Source: SYFY01 sp031385325 (GTDB lineage: Bacteria > Pseudomonadota > Gammaproteobacteria > Pseudomonadales > Azotimanducaceae). Taken from it: DNA of 35,727 bases. The stretch spans positions 1-35,727 of the forward strand of contig JANNBJ010000010.1 in assembly GCA_031385325.1 (NCBI GenBank). Direction: 5' to 3'. How positions within the stretch are numbered: position 1 is the first letter of the stretch; each line of letters begins with the position of its first letter. Below, piece by piece: positions 25,026 to 33,978 of the stretch. A program made the translations under genes and the position numbers. The notes beneath the pieces were generated by a model that had not been told where the DNA came from, ran no database searches, and saw nothing but the letters and a program-made list of their open reading frames with translations.

Positions 25026-25738
25026 GATGCGCCGAGTTCCTCGTTCAGGGCCCGATTTGCAAACCGGGTAATCAGTATGGTGAGCAGCAGCGTCGCCGCA
25101 AGTCCGGCGAAAAACATGACCTGCGTGAGCGGACTTGTTTCCAGTTCGCCAGCGAACAATGCCGTCAGGCTCTGCCCCACTGAGCCCAGGTATACATACA
25201 GCCCGGTGGCCGGCAACATGCCCAGCCAGGAGGCGCCGACGTAGTGCAGGAATTTCACGCGTGTGACCCCAAGTCCGTAGTTCAGCAGATTGAACGGAAA
25301 CACCGGTGACAGTCGGGTCAACAGGACGATCAGCGCGCCACGCTCGCCAATGGCTCGATCAAGTGCTGCAAACCTGGGCATCGACGATAGACGGCCTTCT
25401 ACCCATTCCCGAACGAAATATCGGCCGATCAAAAACGCGGCGCTGGCACCCAGTGTGCTGGCAACCGACACGATCGCGACGCCAACAGGTAATCCAAACA
25501 CAAACCCCGCGCCTAGTGTCAACAACGACCCTGGTACCAGCAGAACGCACGCAGCAATGTACGCGATGATGAACACCACCCACGATATTCCAGGATTGGC
25601 CTGCACCCAGGCGAGAAAACTGATCAGCCACGCGCCGATCGGAAACACCCAGGCAAGGCCCAGCAAAACCACCAACACAGCGATAAACGGAATGAGACGC
25701 TTCAAAAAACTGGCTCCAGACTGCCTGCTCAACAACAC
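25022..25738 (-). CDS. TVP38/TMEM64 (SNARE-associated/DedA-related) membrane protein
   Basis: About 238 residues with N-terminal helix FIAVLVVLLGLAWVFPIGAWL and a VTT domain: ISWVVFIIAYIAACVLLVPGSLLTLGAGFVFG, SVASTLGASAAFLIGRYFVREWV and LLTRLSPVFPFNLLNYGLGVT. The arginine and FPFNLLNY motif are family hallmarks. Members are inner-membrane proteins, some linked to lipid scrambling or transport. No ATG is available near the domain: GTG 25738 is listed, but TTG 25705, with GGAG 8 bases upstream, is equally good and would give 227 residues. The frame is open to 26299 but overlaps the divergent reductase gene. It is first in a five-gene minus-strand unit and overlaps the flavoprotein by 4 bases. 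Confidence 0.85.
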   Translation of the reverse strand: MLLSRQSGASFLKRLIPFIAVLVVLLGLAWVFPIGAWLISFLAWVQANPGISWVVFIIAYIAACVLLVPGSLLTLGAGFVFGLPVGVAIVSVASTLGASAAFLIGRYFVREWVEGRLSSMPRFAALDRAIGERGALIVLLTRLSPVFPFNLLNYGLGVTRVKFLHYVGASWLGMLPATGLYVYLGSVGQSLTALFAGELETSPLTQVMFFAGLAATLLLTILITRFANRALNEELGAS

Positions 25739-25819
25739 GGCGCCTTGCCGTGACCACTCAGGATGGGCAGAGTACCAAGAACGCAGGGACAACTTTACTC
25801 CGGCAGAGCGACGATCATC

Positions 25820-27040
25820 ATGCGCAAGGAAATCGACATCCTCGTATTCGGGGCAACCGGCTTTACCGGCAATCTCGTGACGCGCTATATGAATAGCCGT
25901 TATGGCGACGGCAATACCACCTGGGGCATCGCTGGTCGGAACGCCGAAAAGCTGCAGTCGGTGGCAACGGCCAGAAACCTGTCGAAGCAGATTCCTTTGA
26001 TCATCGCCGACAGCAACTACCCGGAAAGTCTGGCCGAAGCCATCGGCAAAGCCCGCGTTGTGCTGACCACGGTTGGACCTTACGCCAAGTACGGCAGTGA
26101 GGTGGTTCGCCTCTGCGCAGAAATGGGCGTGCATTATTGCGACCTGACCGGTGAGGTGCACTGGATGCGGCGCATGATCGACGCCCACCAGAAAACTGCC
26201 GAACGCTCGGGCGCGCGTATCGTTCACACCTGCGGGTTCGACTGTATTCCCGCCGACGTTGGCACCTATTTCATGCAGAAGTCCATGCAGGCACAGCATG
26301 GTGTTGCCGCCAATCTGGTCAAGTTCAGAGCCAAGGAATTCAAGGGTGGTTTCAGTGGCGGCACACTCGACAGCCTGTGGAGCATGGCCGAACAGGCGGC
26401 AGACGACCCCGCCATCGACAAATTGATCGCCGATCCTTACGCGCTGAATCCGACCGGTAGTCCGCGCGGGCTCGACGGTCCTGATTCAATGACACCAACC
26501 TTCGACCCTGACTTCAACGCCTGGGTCGCACCGTTCGTGATGACCGCTGTCGATACCCGCATCGTGCGTCGGACCAACGCATTGCTGGGTTATCCCTATG
26601 GCCGGGACTTCCGTTACGACGAAGCCATGTTGATGCCAACGGGCCCCCTGGGGTTTGTGGGCGCAGTCGCCACCGCCATGGGCATGAACTCGATGAACGC
26701 CGTCAGCCGTATTCGGCTGGCACGTGAGTGGCTGCAGACCGTTTTGCCCAAGCCTGGCGAAGGACCAAGTGAAACAACCATCGAACAGGGCCACTTCCGC
26801 ATCGACTTTCTGGCTCGTCACCCGACCAAGGCGTCACTCAATCTGCGCGGACGGGTAACCGGTGACAAGGATCCAGGTTACGGCTCAACCTCGAAAATGC
26901 TGGCTGAATGCGCAGTTGCGTTGGCACGCGATGAAAGTCCGGTTGGCGGTGGTTTCTGGACACCGGCTTCGGCGCTGGGTGATGCATTACTGGAGCGCCT
27001 GCCCGCCAATGCCGGTGTTCGATTCGAACTCGAGCCCTGA
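25820..27040 (+). CDS. Saccharopine dehydrogenase-like NAD(P) reductase
   Basis: A 406-residue protein from ATG 25820. DILVFGATGFTGNLVTRYM is the Rossmann fold of the saccharopine dehydrogenase-like/SCCPDH group; VVLTTVGPYAKYGSEVVRLCAEMGVHYCDLTGE and VHTCGFDCIPADVGTYFM are further family signatures. Relatives include mycobacterial trans-acting enoyl reductases of lipid synthesis and eukaryotic SCCPDH proteins on lipid droplets; true lysine-pathway activity is unlikely. The C-terminal half (GTLDSLWSMAEQA to GGGFWTPASALGDALLERL) matches the same group. It is divergent from the TVP38 gene and convergent with the MFS gene. The upstream open frame from 25763 has no ribosome site. Confidence 0.87.
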   Translation: MRKEIDILVFGATGFTGNLVTRYMNSRYGDGNTTWGIAGRNAEKLQSVATARNLSKQIPLIIADSNYPESLAEAIGKARVVLTTVGPYAKYGSEVVRLCAEMGVHYCDLTGEVHWMRRMIDAHQKTAERSGARIVHTCGFDCIPADVGTYFMQKSMQAQHGVAANLVKFRAKEFKGGFSGGTLDSLWSMAEQAADDPAIDKLIADPYALNPTGSPRGLDGPDSMTPTFDPDFNAWVAPFVMTAVDTRIVRRTNALLGYPYGRDFRYDEAMLMPTGPLGFVGAVATAMGMNSMNAVSRIRLAREWLQTVLPKPGEGPSETTIEQGHFRIDFLARHPTKASLNLRGRVTGDKDPGYGSTSKMLAECAVALARDESPVGGGFWTPASALGDALLERLPANAGVRFELEP

Positions 27041-27073
27041 CAGAAAACCGCCGTCCACGCAGCACGCACGGTC

Positions 27074-28327
27074 TCAATCGATCTGTTTTTTGCCACTTGC
27101 CATCAAGAGGTAACAGAACAGTCCAAACAACGTCACCGCTGCCGCGAGCTGAAATACGAGAACCCATGATCCCGTCGCATCGAGAATCATGCCGCTCACG
27201 TAGATGCCGATGATGCCGGGGATCGTACCGGCAGTATTCGTGATCCCCATCAGCGTTCCGGCATGTCGTGGCGCGATATCCATGTGGTTAACGGAAAAAC
27301 CACCCGTGACAAAGGCCCCCAACATACTGCCAAGCGCCATGATCGTGATCGCCAGCCAGACGGTTTCGACGTAACCCACCACCAGCAACGACGCGGAGAT
27401 GCCACCAAAGCCAATGGTCTGAAAGAGTTTGCGAACAAACGTCTTGTCACGACCCCGCTTGATCATCCGATCGGCGATACCACCGGCCACGTTCAGCGAT
27501 ACAAACGATGCGAGGTGCGGAATCATGGTCAGCCAGCCGACCGAGGCGTAGTCCACACCAAGCCCTTTGTTGATGAAAGTCGGCATCCACGACAACAACA
27601 CGTACAGAGACCAGTTGTTGCAGAAGTGAGCGATGATGATGGCCCACACCGACTTGTTGGACAGCAACAGCTTCCACGGCACTGGTTCCTTCGCGGTGCC
27701 GGACGCGGTCCCTGACGCGATGATCTGAAGTTCTTCTGCCGAAATGCCTGGTTGCTGCGCAGGGATCGAAGCGACCGTCCTGTGCCAGATGACCCACCAG
27801 ATAACCCCGACCGCTGCAAACAGGTAGAACACCCATTCCCACCCCAGCGAATTCGCGATGATGGGCGTAACGATCAAGGCAAACACAGTACCTGCCGGTA
27901 TGCCGCTGTTTGCCAATGCCACGGCGCGTGATCTTTCGGCATCTGGAACCCAGCGGGCATACAGGCTGTAGATTGAGGGGAAGGTCACCGCCTCGCCCAT
28001 ACCCATGCCGATTCGCGCCATGATCAGGATCGCGAGCCCTGCCAATGCGGCAGGCGGCGTCAGAAACGTGAATAGCGACCACAGGAGCACACCCAGTCCG
28101 AGCACGACCTTCCCGCCAAACCGGTCGGCCAGACGTCCGCCAGCGATCTGCATGACAAGATAGCCGACGAAAAACGAGGACATGACCAGACTCTGTGTCT
28201 TGAGATCCCAATCGAGATGCTCGGCCATGGGGATGATGGCAACCGAGATGCTGACCCGATCGATGTAGCAGACGAAGACGGCAAAAAACGACAACAACAC
28301 CAGTCGATGCCGATGTGAAAAGTCCAT
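27074..28327 (-). CDS. MFS permease, anion:cation symporter-like
   Basis: A 417-residue transporter with about 12 membrane segments. FFAVFVCYIDRVSISVAIIPM is the typical first helix with the conserved YxDR motif of the ACS family; GGRLADRFGGKVVLG is the loop 2-3 MFS motif; RIGMGMGEAVTFPSIYSLYARWVP is the helix 4 region. ACS members import organic anions such as sugar acids or aromatic acids. A strong GGGGAGGAG precedes the ATG. The LLM gene ends 166 bases upstream on the same strand, so shared transcription is possible. A short direct repeat gives GTASGTA in the central loop. Substrate unknown. Confidence 0.92.
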   Translation of the reverse strand: MDFSHRHRLVLLSFFAVFVCYIDRVSISVAIIPMAEHLDWDLKTQSLVMSSFFVGYLVMQIAGGRLADRFGGKVVLGLGVLLWSLFTFLTPPAALAGLAILIMARIGMGMGEAVTFPSIYSLYARWVPDAERSRAVALANSGIPAGTVFALIVTPIIANSLGWEWVFYLFAAVGVIWWVIWHRTVASIPAQQPGISAEELQIIASGTASGTAKEPVPWKLLLSNKSVWAIIIAHFCNNWSLYVLLSWMPTFINKGLGVDYASVGWLTMIPHLASFVSLNVAGGIADRMIKRGRDKTFVRKLFQTIGFGGISASLLVVGYVETVWLAITIMALGSMLGAFVTGGFSVNHMDIAPRHAGTLMGITNTAGTIPGIIGIYVSGMILDATGSWVLVFQLAAAVTLFGLFCYLLMASGKKQID

Positions 28328-28493
28328 GCGCTCTCCTCCCCGTCAATACTCGAAAGCCTGCACCGGCCGTCGATGAATCTCCCCAACGACGGACGTTACC
28401 ACACTCATGCGGATCACAAGCGGGCAAGGACACCTCCGTGATTACAGGCCTGTTCGCAGTCCACCCGGATTCGCGGGCAGATCGGCAAATCGC

Positions 28494-29540
28494 TCAGCGC
28501 TGCGCTGCATAAGCCTGCACGATTGGCGAGAGGTCATCCGGCGACGCGCCATGCAGAATCACACCATCACAACCCAGATCAAACTGGCCGTTGATGGCGG
28601 CCACACACCGAGCCGGCTGCCCCTGTGCTGCCGAAGCGAGCCAGCTGGCCGGGATCAGTTCGGCGATCTGCTCAAGCTGCTGCGTGGTCGCGATCTGATC
28701 GATGGCACCAGGAAACGTTGCCACCAGCTTGTCCGCACGAAACCGCTTGAGAACAGCAGGATCCCACTGATTCGTCCGCACCATCAGATCACCGTACGCC
28801 TGCAGGTAGGTCGCCATACGGCCAACAGTTTTCTTCAGGCGAACCGCTTCCGGCAAGTGATCCCCAATCGTTGCAAAACAGGACCAGACACGCACTGAGG
28901 CTGGATCACGACCTGCTGCCCTCGCAGCATCCTTGACAGCCTTGACGCATCGAGCTGTGGTCTCATCAGTGAAAAATGTGTGTAGCACCACCGCGTCGCA
29001 AAACGCGCCGCCAAACGCCAGCGAGTTGGGACCAAACGCTGTGAAGGTGATGGGGATGTGTTCGCGGAAAGCCGGATCAAGTCTGAGCGCCGGAAATTTT
29101 CCAAGGCTGCTGTCGTGACCCAGGACCGTCTCGCCCTTCCACAGGCGGCGCATGAGCTGGACGAAATCCTCGAGATCCCTGGTCTTCACATGGGCCAGAC
29201 CCATCGAATCGAACATCCGGTCGATGCCACGACCCAGACCAAGAGAGAATCGGCCGCCGGTGAGAAAGTGCATGGTCGTGGCATAAGCGGCAGTCACCAG
29301 TGGATGCCGGGTATTGTGATTGGTCGCTGCGGTCGCAATGCCAATCCGTTCTGAAACCGCACCGACCGCACCCGACAACGTCGCCGCTTCCTTGATATTG
29401 AAACGTTCAGAGATGAAGCAGGCACCAATGCCCTGGCGCTCGGCGCTGCCAACCTCGTCGATCAGATCGCGTGGTGAACGTGGCGCTCCAGCCAGTGTGT
29501 AAAACGCCAGTTCGTTCATGGCAGCAGTCTTGTTATTCAT
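28494..29540 (-). CDS. LLM-class (luciferase-like) flavin-dependent oxidoreductase
   Basis: From ATG 29540, with AGAGGTGA close upstream, the product has 348 residues. A bacterial luciferase-like TIM barrel is indicated by ERQGIGACFISERFNIKEAATLSGAVGA, RIGIATAATNHNTRHPLVTAAYATTMHFLTGGRFSLGLGRG and the central VQLMRRLWKGETV. The sequence looks like the group often labelled F420-dependent (MSMEG_2249 type), but FMN use is as likely in Proteobacteria. Such enzymes oxidise or reduce hydrophobic small molecules with reduced flavin. It is divergent from the ThDP enzyme, and that gap of 190 bases should hold both promoters; no clear motif was found there. A GTG at 29552 is an alternative start. Confidence 0.88.
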   Translation of the reverse strand: MNNKTAAMNELAFYTLAGAPRSPRDLIDEVGSAERQGIGACFISERFNIKEAATLSGAVGAVSERIGIATAATNHNTRHPLVTAAYATTMHFLTGGRFSLGLGRGIDRMFDSMGLAHVKTRDLEDFVQLMRRLWKGETVLGHDSSLGKFPALRLDPAFREHIPITFTAFGPNSLAFGGAFCDAVVLHTFFTDETTARCVKAVKDAARAAGRDPASVRVWSCFATIGDHLPEAVRLKKTVGRMATYLQAYGDLMVRTNQWDPAVLKRFRADKLVATFPGAIDQIATTQQLEQIAELIPASWLASAAQGQPARCVAAINGQFDLGCDGVILHGASPDDLSPIVQAYAAQR

Positions 29541-29731
29541 GTCACCTCTCACGGGTTTGTCTCATTACGCGCTTGACGACAGCGCCGAAAATAATGCCCG
29601 CAGCGTTTCTCGCTACAGTCGGAATGTGTCTGTTATCGTATCAGCGCCAGCAGGTTCAGCACGCCGGGATTCGGTCTCGCAGCTGACTAATCCAACGAGC
29701 CAATCGAACGGGCCTGATCAACGGAGGAGCC

Positions 29732-31363
29732 ATGAAGGTTGTAGAAGCCATTGCAAAGGCGATGAAAGCCGAAGGTGTCGAGATTCTGTTCGCCTACCCG
29801 GTCAATCCGCTGATCGAAGCCGCTGCCGCCGAGGATATCCGTACTGTCATCGTTCGACAGGAACGTGTCGGATTGCACATGGCTGATGCCTGGTCACGTC
29901 TTTCCTCCGGCAAGTCCATCGGTGTGTTCTGCATGCAGCACGGTCCGGGCGCCGAGAATGCCTTCGGCGCGGTCGCGCAGGCGTACGGTGAGTCGGTGCC
30001 TGTGCTGGTGATACCGGCAGGCTACCAACGACGCCTCGCGCACTATTACCCCAACTTCAATTCCGTCGAGAACATGCGGCAGATCACCAAGTGGGCAGAG
30101 CCGATGACCATGGGTCGCGCGGCGCCCGAAGTCTTGCGGCGGATCTTCTTTCAGCTGCGTAACGGTAGGCCCGGACCCGTTCTCATGGAAGTTCCTCTCG
30201 ACGTCTTCAACGAAGATGTGCCTGACGACTTTGTGCACACACCAAGCTTTGCAACACGCAGCGCGCCGGACCCGGCCGACATCGACCGTGCCGCGAAGCT
30301 GCTGGCGGCGGCGGAACATCCGGTCATCTATGCAGGTCAGGGTGTGCATTACGCCAAGGCCTGGCCAGAACTGCGCCTGCTGGCCGAGACCTGGAACATT
30401 CCGGTGACCACGAGCATTGAAGGCAAGAGTGCCTTTCCGGAAGATCATCCGCTGTCGCTGGGCTCCGGGGGCCGCGCCAATCCGCGCCCTGTCATCGAGT
30501 TTCTCAAGGATGCCGACGTCATCCTGGGCATCGGCTGCAGTTTTGCGCTCACCGGGTTCGGTGTCCAGATGCCAAAAGGCAAGACGATCATCCACGCTAC
30601 TCTGGATTCAATGGATCTGGGCAAGGATGTACCTGTTCAGCATGCCTTGATTGGCGACGCACAGCTGACGTTGGACGCCTTGTTGAAGGCGATGGCATCG
30701 TATGATGCAGGCCCGGCAAGACGACGGGCCTCGGTGCCAGAACGGATTCGCGCAACCAGAACCCGGTGGCGCGCCGAGTGGCACGCCAAACTCACGCACA
30801 ATGAAGCGCCGATCAACCCCTACCGGGTCATCAATGAGCTCGACAAGCTGGTCGACAAGAGCAATGTCATCATTACCCATGACGCCGGCAGCCCACGGGA
30901 TCAACTGACCCCGTTCTGGACGTCCACCACGCCCCTTTCCTATATTGGTTGGGGAAAAACCACCCAGCTTGGATATGGCCTGGGACTGGCAATGGGTGCA
31001 AAACTCGCGCAGCCGCACAAACTGTGCATCAACATCTGGGGTGACGCTGCAATCGGCTTTACTGGCATGGACTTCGAAACAGCGGTGCGCGAACGTATTC
31101 CAATTCTGTCGATCCTCTTCAACAATTTCTCCATGGCGATCGAACTGCCGATCATGCAGATCTCGACGGAAAAGTATCGATCGACGGACATTTCCGGCAA
31201 CTACGCAGATATGGCGAAAGCATTTGGTGGTTATGGCGAGCGGATTACCGATCCCAATGACATCGTTGCTGCACTCAAGCGCGGAATTGCTGCCACCGAA
31301 GCCGGTCGCCCGGTATTGCTTGAGTTCATCACTTCACAGGAGATCGAAATCTCGAAGGGTTGA
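29732..31363 (+). CDS. Thiamine-diphosphate enzyme, acetolactate synthase/decarboxylase-like
   Basis: A 543-residue protein with the three-domain ThDP decarboxylase layout. Glu44 in RQERVG is the cofactor-activating glutamate; HGPGAENAFGAVAQAYGESVPVLVIPAG belongs to the N-terminal PYR domain; the C-terminal ThDP motif is GDAAIG (437-442) through to Asn464-Asn465, where the canonical GDG has become GDA. A well placed GGAGGAG precedes the ATG. Not acetolactate synthase proper: no ilvN partner follows, and the motif departs from IlvB. Similar proteins occur in degradation clusters and may act on oxo-acids or acyl-CoA (oxalyl-CoA decarboxylase-like), but no reaction is assigned. Confidence 0.88.
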   Translation: MKVVEAIAKAMKAEGVEILFAYPVNPLIEAAAAEDIRTVIVRQERVGLHMADAWSRLSSGKSIGVFCMQHGPGAENAFGAVAQAYGESVPVLVIPAGYQRRLAHYYPNFNSVENMRQITKWAEPMTMGRAAPEVLRRIFFQLRNGRPGPVLMEVPLDVFNEDVPDDFVHTPSFATRSAPDPADIDRAAKLLAAAEHPVIYAGQGVHYAKAWPELRLLAETWNIPVTTSIEGKSAFPEDHPLSLGSGGRANPRPVIEFLKDADVILGIGCSFALTGFGVQMPKGKTIIHATLDSMDLGKDVPVQHALIGDAQLTLDALLKAMASYDAGPARRRASVPERIRATRTRWRAEWHAKLTHNEAPINPYRVINELDKLVDKSNVIITHDAGSPRDQLTPFWTSTTPLSYIGWGKTTQLGYGLGLAMGAKLAQPHKLCINIWGDAAIGFTGMDFETAVRERIPILSILFNNFSMAIELPIMQISTEKYRSTDISGNYADMAKAFGGYGERITDPNDIVAALKRGIAATEAGRPVLLEFITSQEIEISKG

Positions 31364-31390
31364 ACGCCTGACAGCGAGCGCCATCAAACC

Positions 31391-32275
31391 CTATTGCGCT
31401 GGAATTGACTCCAGCGCGACCGACTCCAGAGTGACCAGCGCAGCTCGACTGGTCCGCGGATTGCCGATGAACAGCATGCGGGCATCGGCCAGCCGCACAC
31501 CGAGCAAGGCTTCTCTATCACCGGCCAGATTGACCAGCTCGTCGCAATTCAGCCCCTGCTCGCTGGCAAATTTCAGCACCGATCGCCCGATGCCGTGCAG
31601 ATGCATGGGGGTCAGCGAAGCAACAAACAGCGTGGTCTCTCCACAGGTGGCCACCAACGCGCGAAAGTAAGCGGGACGTTCCAGATCACGCTCGGAGATA
31701 TCCAGCTTCCCCTGTTCGATCACACCGGGGCCAACCTGTAACGCGGAAGGGTAAAGACCTCGTTCGTACTGCAGATGATCAACAACACCCAGCTTCTGTT
31801 CACCCACGCCGAGGATTCGGGTGTACCCGTGGCGCTGAATTCGACTGACCACCTCACCTTCGATCTGCAGCAGGCCCAGCGGCCTCAACGCCATCAGCTC
31901 GGAGACGAAGCCACTGCCGATCAGCACGGCTATTGCATCATCATCCACCAGATCAGCGGGAATCACGCCCTGAGGTTCATTGGCAGTCACCCCAAGCAGT
32001 TTTGGTCGCAACAGGTTGAATCTCGCGGCTACCACAACCAACTGACCATCCGGGTCGGCCAGTTCCCAGGCTGAAAGACCAGGGCGCAATGGGGACTTCA
32101 GGATCGTCGTCACTGCCGCCGCTGACATCTCCGTAACGGCCTTGCCAGTGTTCAGGGAGGCAGTCAATTCCGTGGCTGGTGCCGATGCCAACCGCGTTGT
32201 TGGCGTTTCACCACATGCAGCGAGCACTGCCAGCAGCAGAATCGCAATGAGGTAACGGTGGGCAGTGGATCGCAT
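31391..32275 (-). CDS. Lipoprotein with a phosphodiester-glycosidase-like (NAGPA/DUF2233) domain
   Basis: From ATG 32275 a 294-residue protein. MRSTAHRYLIAILLLAVLAAC is a lipoprotein signal with Cys21 as lipid anchor. The mature part contains GSGFVSELMALRPLGLLQIEGEVV, ALQVGPGVIEQGKLDIS, RPAYFRALVATCG and CDELVNLAGDREALL, which recall NAGPA-type proteins (GGFF...PxG, ALQxGPxLV, R-x-A, NLDGG), although the last motif is altered. A role in cleaving a phosphodiester-linked sugar in the envelope is possible but not shown. The open frame to 32356 is rejected in favour of the start giving a signal peptide. Divergent from the SDR at 32370. Confidence 0.6.
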   Translation of the reverse strand: MRSTAHRYLIAILLLAVLAACGETPTTRLASAPATELTASLNTGKAVTEMSAAAVTTILKSPLRPGLSAWELADPDGQLVVVAARFNLLRPKLLGVTANEPQGVIPADLVDDDAIAVLIGSGFVSELMALRPLGLLQIEGEVVSRIQRHGYTRILGVGEQKLGVVDHLQYERGLYPSALQVGPGVIEQGKLDISERDLERPAYFRALVATCGETTLFVASLTPMHLHGIGRSVLKFASEQGLNCDELVNLAGDREALLGVRLADARMLFIGNPRTSRAALVTLESVALESIPAQ

Positions 32276-32369
32276 GGGCCGCGAGTTTACTCGAAATAAA
32301 CCGGCGGGGAATTTGACCTGACGCCTGACTTGAGCTGAACTCTCGCCCTCGCTCAAACAACTGGAACCG

Positions 32370-33152
32370 ATGAAGATGACTGACTACTCATTGCCAAACA
32401 CCTCTCAGGATCTTACCGGCCAGGTCGCTCTGGTGACCGGCACCACCTCCGGTCTCGGCTGGCGTTTTGCACAGGTGCTGGCCGCAGCTGGTGCAAAAGT
32501 CGTCATCACCGGGCGCCGTCAGGAGAAGCTCGATGAACTCAGGCAGGTGATCACCGCTGCAGGTGGAGATGCCACGCCGTTCACCGTGGACATGACGGAC
32601 AACGACAGCATCCTCAAGGTAGTACAACAGGCCGAAGACACTTATGGCACGGTGACCATACTCGTCAACAACGCCGGCATTCCCGACGCCCAGCGTGCTC
32701 ACAAGATGTCGAACGACCTCATCGACCGGGTATTCGATACCAACCTGCGTGGCCCGTTTGTGCTGTCCTGTGAGGTGGCTCGTCGCTTGATCGCCGCCGG
32801 CAAACCTGGCCGTATGGTGAACATCTCGAGCGTTGGCGGTTTTCACTATGCAGGCAATGGTGCGGCGCTGTATTCGATCACCAAAGCCGGTATTGCCCGT
32901 ATGACCGAATGTCTGGCGGTGGAATGGGCCCGCTTTCGCATCAACGTCAACTGCATCGCGCCCGGCGCATTTCACTCGGAAATGATGGACGGCATGGTGG
33001 GTCGCATGGGTGACATCGCCAAGAATTTCCCGCGTGGACGGATTTGTGATCCGGCTCAGCTCGACAGCACCCTGCTCTACTTCTGTGGTCCGTCCAGTGA
33101 CGCAGTCACCGGTTCAATCGTGAAAGTGGACGACGGTCAAGGCTCGAGGTAA
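32370..33152 (+). CDS. Short-chain dehydrogenase/reductase
   Basis: A 260-residue classical SDR: TGTTSGLG (23-30), NNAG (100-103), catalytic Ser154, Tyr168 and Lys172 (YSITK), then CIAPGAFHSEMM and a C-terminus ending VTGSIVKVDDGQGSR. It is not specially close to the SDR at 15844. The ATG at 32370 has only GGAACC upstream; Met3 is an alternative. It is likely a lone gene: divergent from the lipoprotein, convergent with the PhyH gene, with a hairpin between. Substrate could be a secondary alcohol or 3-oxoacyl intermediate. Confidence 0.92.
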   Translation: MKMTDYSLPNTSQDLTGQVALVTGTTSGLGWRFAQVLAAAGAKVVITGRRQEKLDELRQVITAAGGDATPFTVDMTDNDSILKVVQQAEDTYGTVTILVNNAGIPDAQRAHKMSNDLIDRVFDTNLRGPFVLSCEVARRLIAAGKPGRMVNISSVGGFHYAGNGAALYSITKAGIARMTECLAVEWARFRINVNCIAPGAFHSEMMDGMVGRMGDIAKNFPRGRICDPAQLDSTLLYFCGPSSDAVTGSIVKVDDGQGSR

Positions 33153-33160
33153 GGCCTCTG

Positions 33161-33183
33161 CAGGTTGCTTTTTCAGCAACCTG
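33161..33183. terminator. Hairpin between convergent SDR and PhyH genes
   Basis: CAGGTTGCT and AGCAACCTG form a perfect 9-bp stem with a TTTTC loop, directly next to the PhyH stop codon and 9 bases after the SDR stop. There is no U-tract outside the stem, so it is an atypical but well-placed bidirectional terminator candidate. Confidence 0.5.
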
Positions 33184-33978
33184 TCAGGGCATCAGCCGTA
33201 TCAGCGGCTTGTTACGCCACTCACTGCCGTCGGGTACTCGCGCTGCATCACTGATGTAGTGCGTGGACAAGGCCCGACGGAAGTGCTGGCTGCGATTGTG
33301 ACCAGAACCGTGGATCAAGAGCGGGTGGAACAACAACGTGTCCCCTGGTTGCAGTTCGACGTGCACTCGACCTGAGAAGTCGACGTCCTTCACACCATAA
33401 AATCCATGGTTGACGAATTCCCAGTCCGGGTAGGCATGCTCCAGGAATCCTCCCTTGTGTGAGCCTGGCAGCACCGAGAGGCAGCCGGTTTCGCGCAGAG
33501 CCGGATACACCGCAGTCCAGGTCCCCACGATAAGTTCGGCCGGACGCATGCGAAAATAACGCAAGTCCTGGTGCATCGGATGTCGACCATCCACTTCCGG
33601 TGGCTTGTTGAAGACATTGGTCGACACCGAATGAAGGACCGGGCCGATCAGCCCGCGCGCGCACGCCAGCAGCCCCTCATGATGTGTATAACCACGCAGC
33701 ACGGGATCTTCTTCGAAACTGAACAGCTTGTTCACGCCGTGCACCGTCGACTGCGCATCCACAGCACCTTTCACGACCATCACATCGCGCATGATCTGCA
33801 TGAGCCCACTTTTTTCGACGCGCCCTTCAACCAGGTCAAGAAAGCGCTGATCGAACGCAGCCAGCGTCGGTGCATCAAACAGACCCCGCTTGATGATGTA
33901 GCCGCTGTTGCGATACTGCTCAAGCTCGTCCGGGCTTATGGCGCGAGTGTCCGTTGCGCTAGTGTCAGTCGAAGACAT
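33184..33978 (-). CDS. Phytanoyl-CoA dioxygenase family (PhyH) protein
   Basis: A 264-residue Fe(II)/2-oxoglutarate dioxygenase. His136-x-Asp138 in MHQDLRYF and His223 in LLIHGSGHNRS form the iron triad; Arg234, eleven residues later, fits the 2-oxoglutarate carboxylate anchor. GCLSVLPGSHKGG and LQPGDTLLFH are standard PhyH motifs. Members hydroxylate the alpha carbon of acyl-CoAs or diverse small metabolites. The start lies inside the GST gene (14-base overlap), so the two form a coupled operon with GST first. Substrate unknown; lipid catabolism is suggested by the surroundings only. Confidence 0.9.
   Translation of the reverse strand: MSSTDTSATDTRAISPDELEQYRNSGYIIKRGLFDAPTLAAFDQRFLDLVEGRVEKSGLMQIMRDVMVVKGAVDAQSTVHGVNKLFSFEEDPVLRGYTHHEGLLACARGLIGPVLHSVSTNVFNKPPEVDGRHPMHQDLRYFRMRPAELIVGTWTAVYPALRETGCLSVLPGSHKGGFLEHAYPDWEFVNHGFYGVKDVDFSGRVHVELQPGDTLLFHPLLIHGSGHNRSQHFRRALSTHYISDAARVPDGSEWRNKPLIRLMP

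Noticed and set aside
25739..26299. N-terminal extension of the TVP38 gene
   Set aside because: It would overlap the divergent reductase start by about 480 bases and shows no membrane or family sequence.
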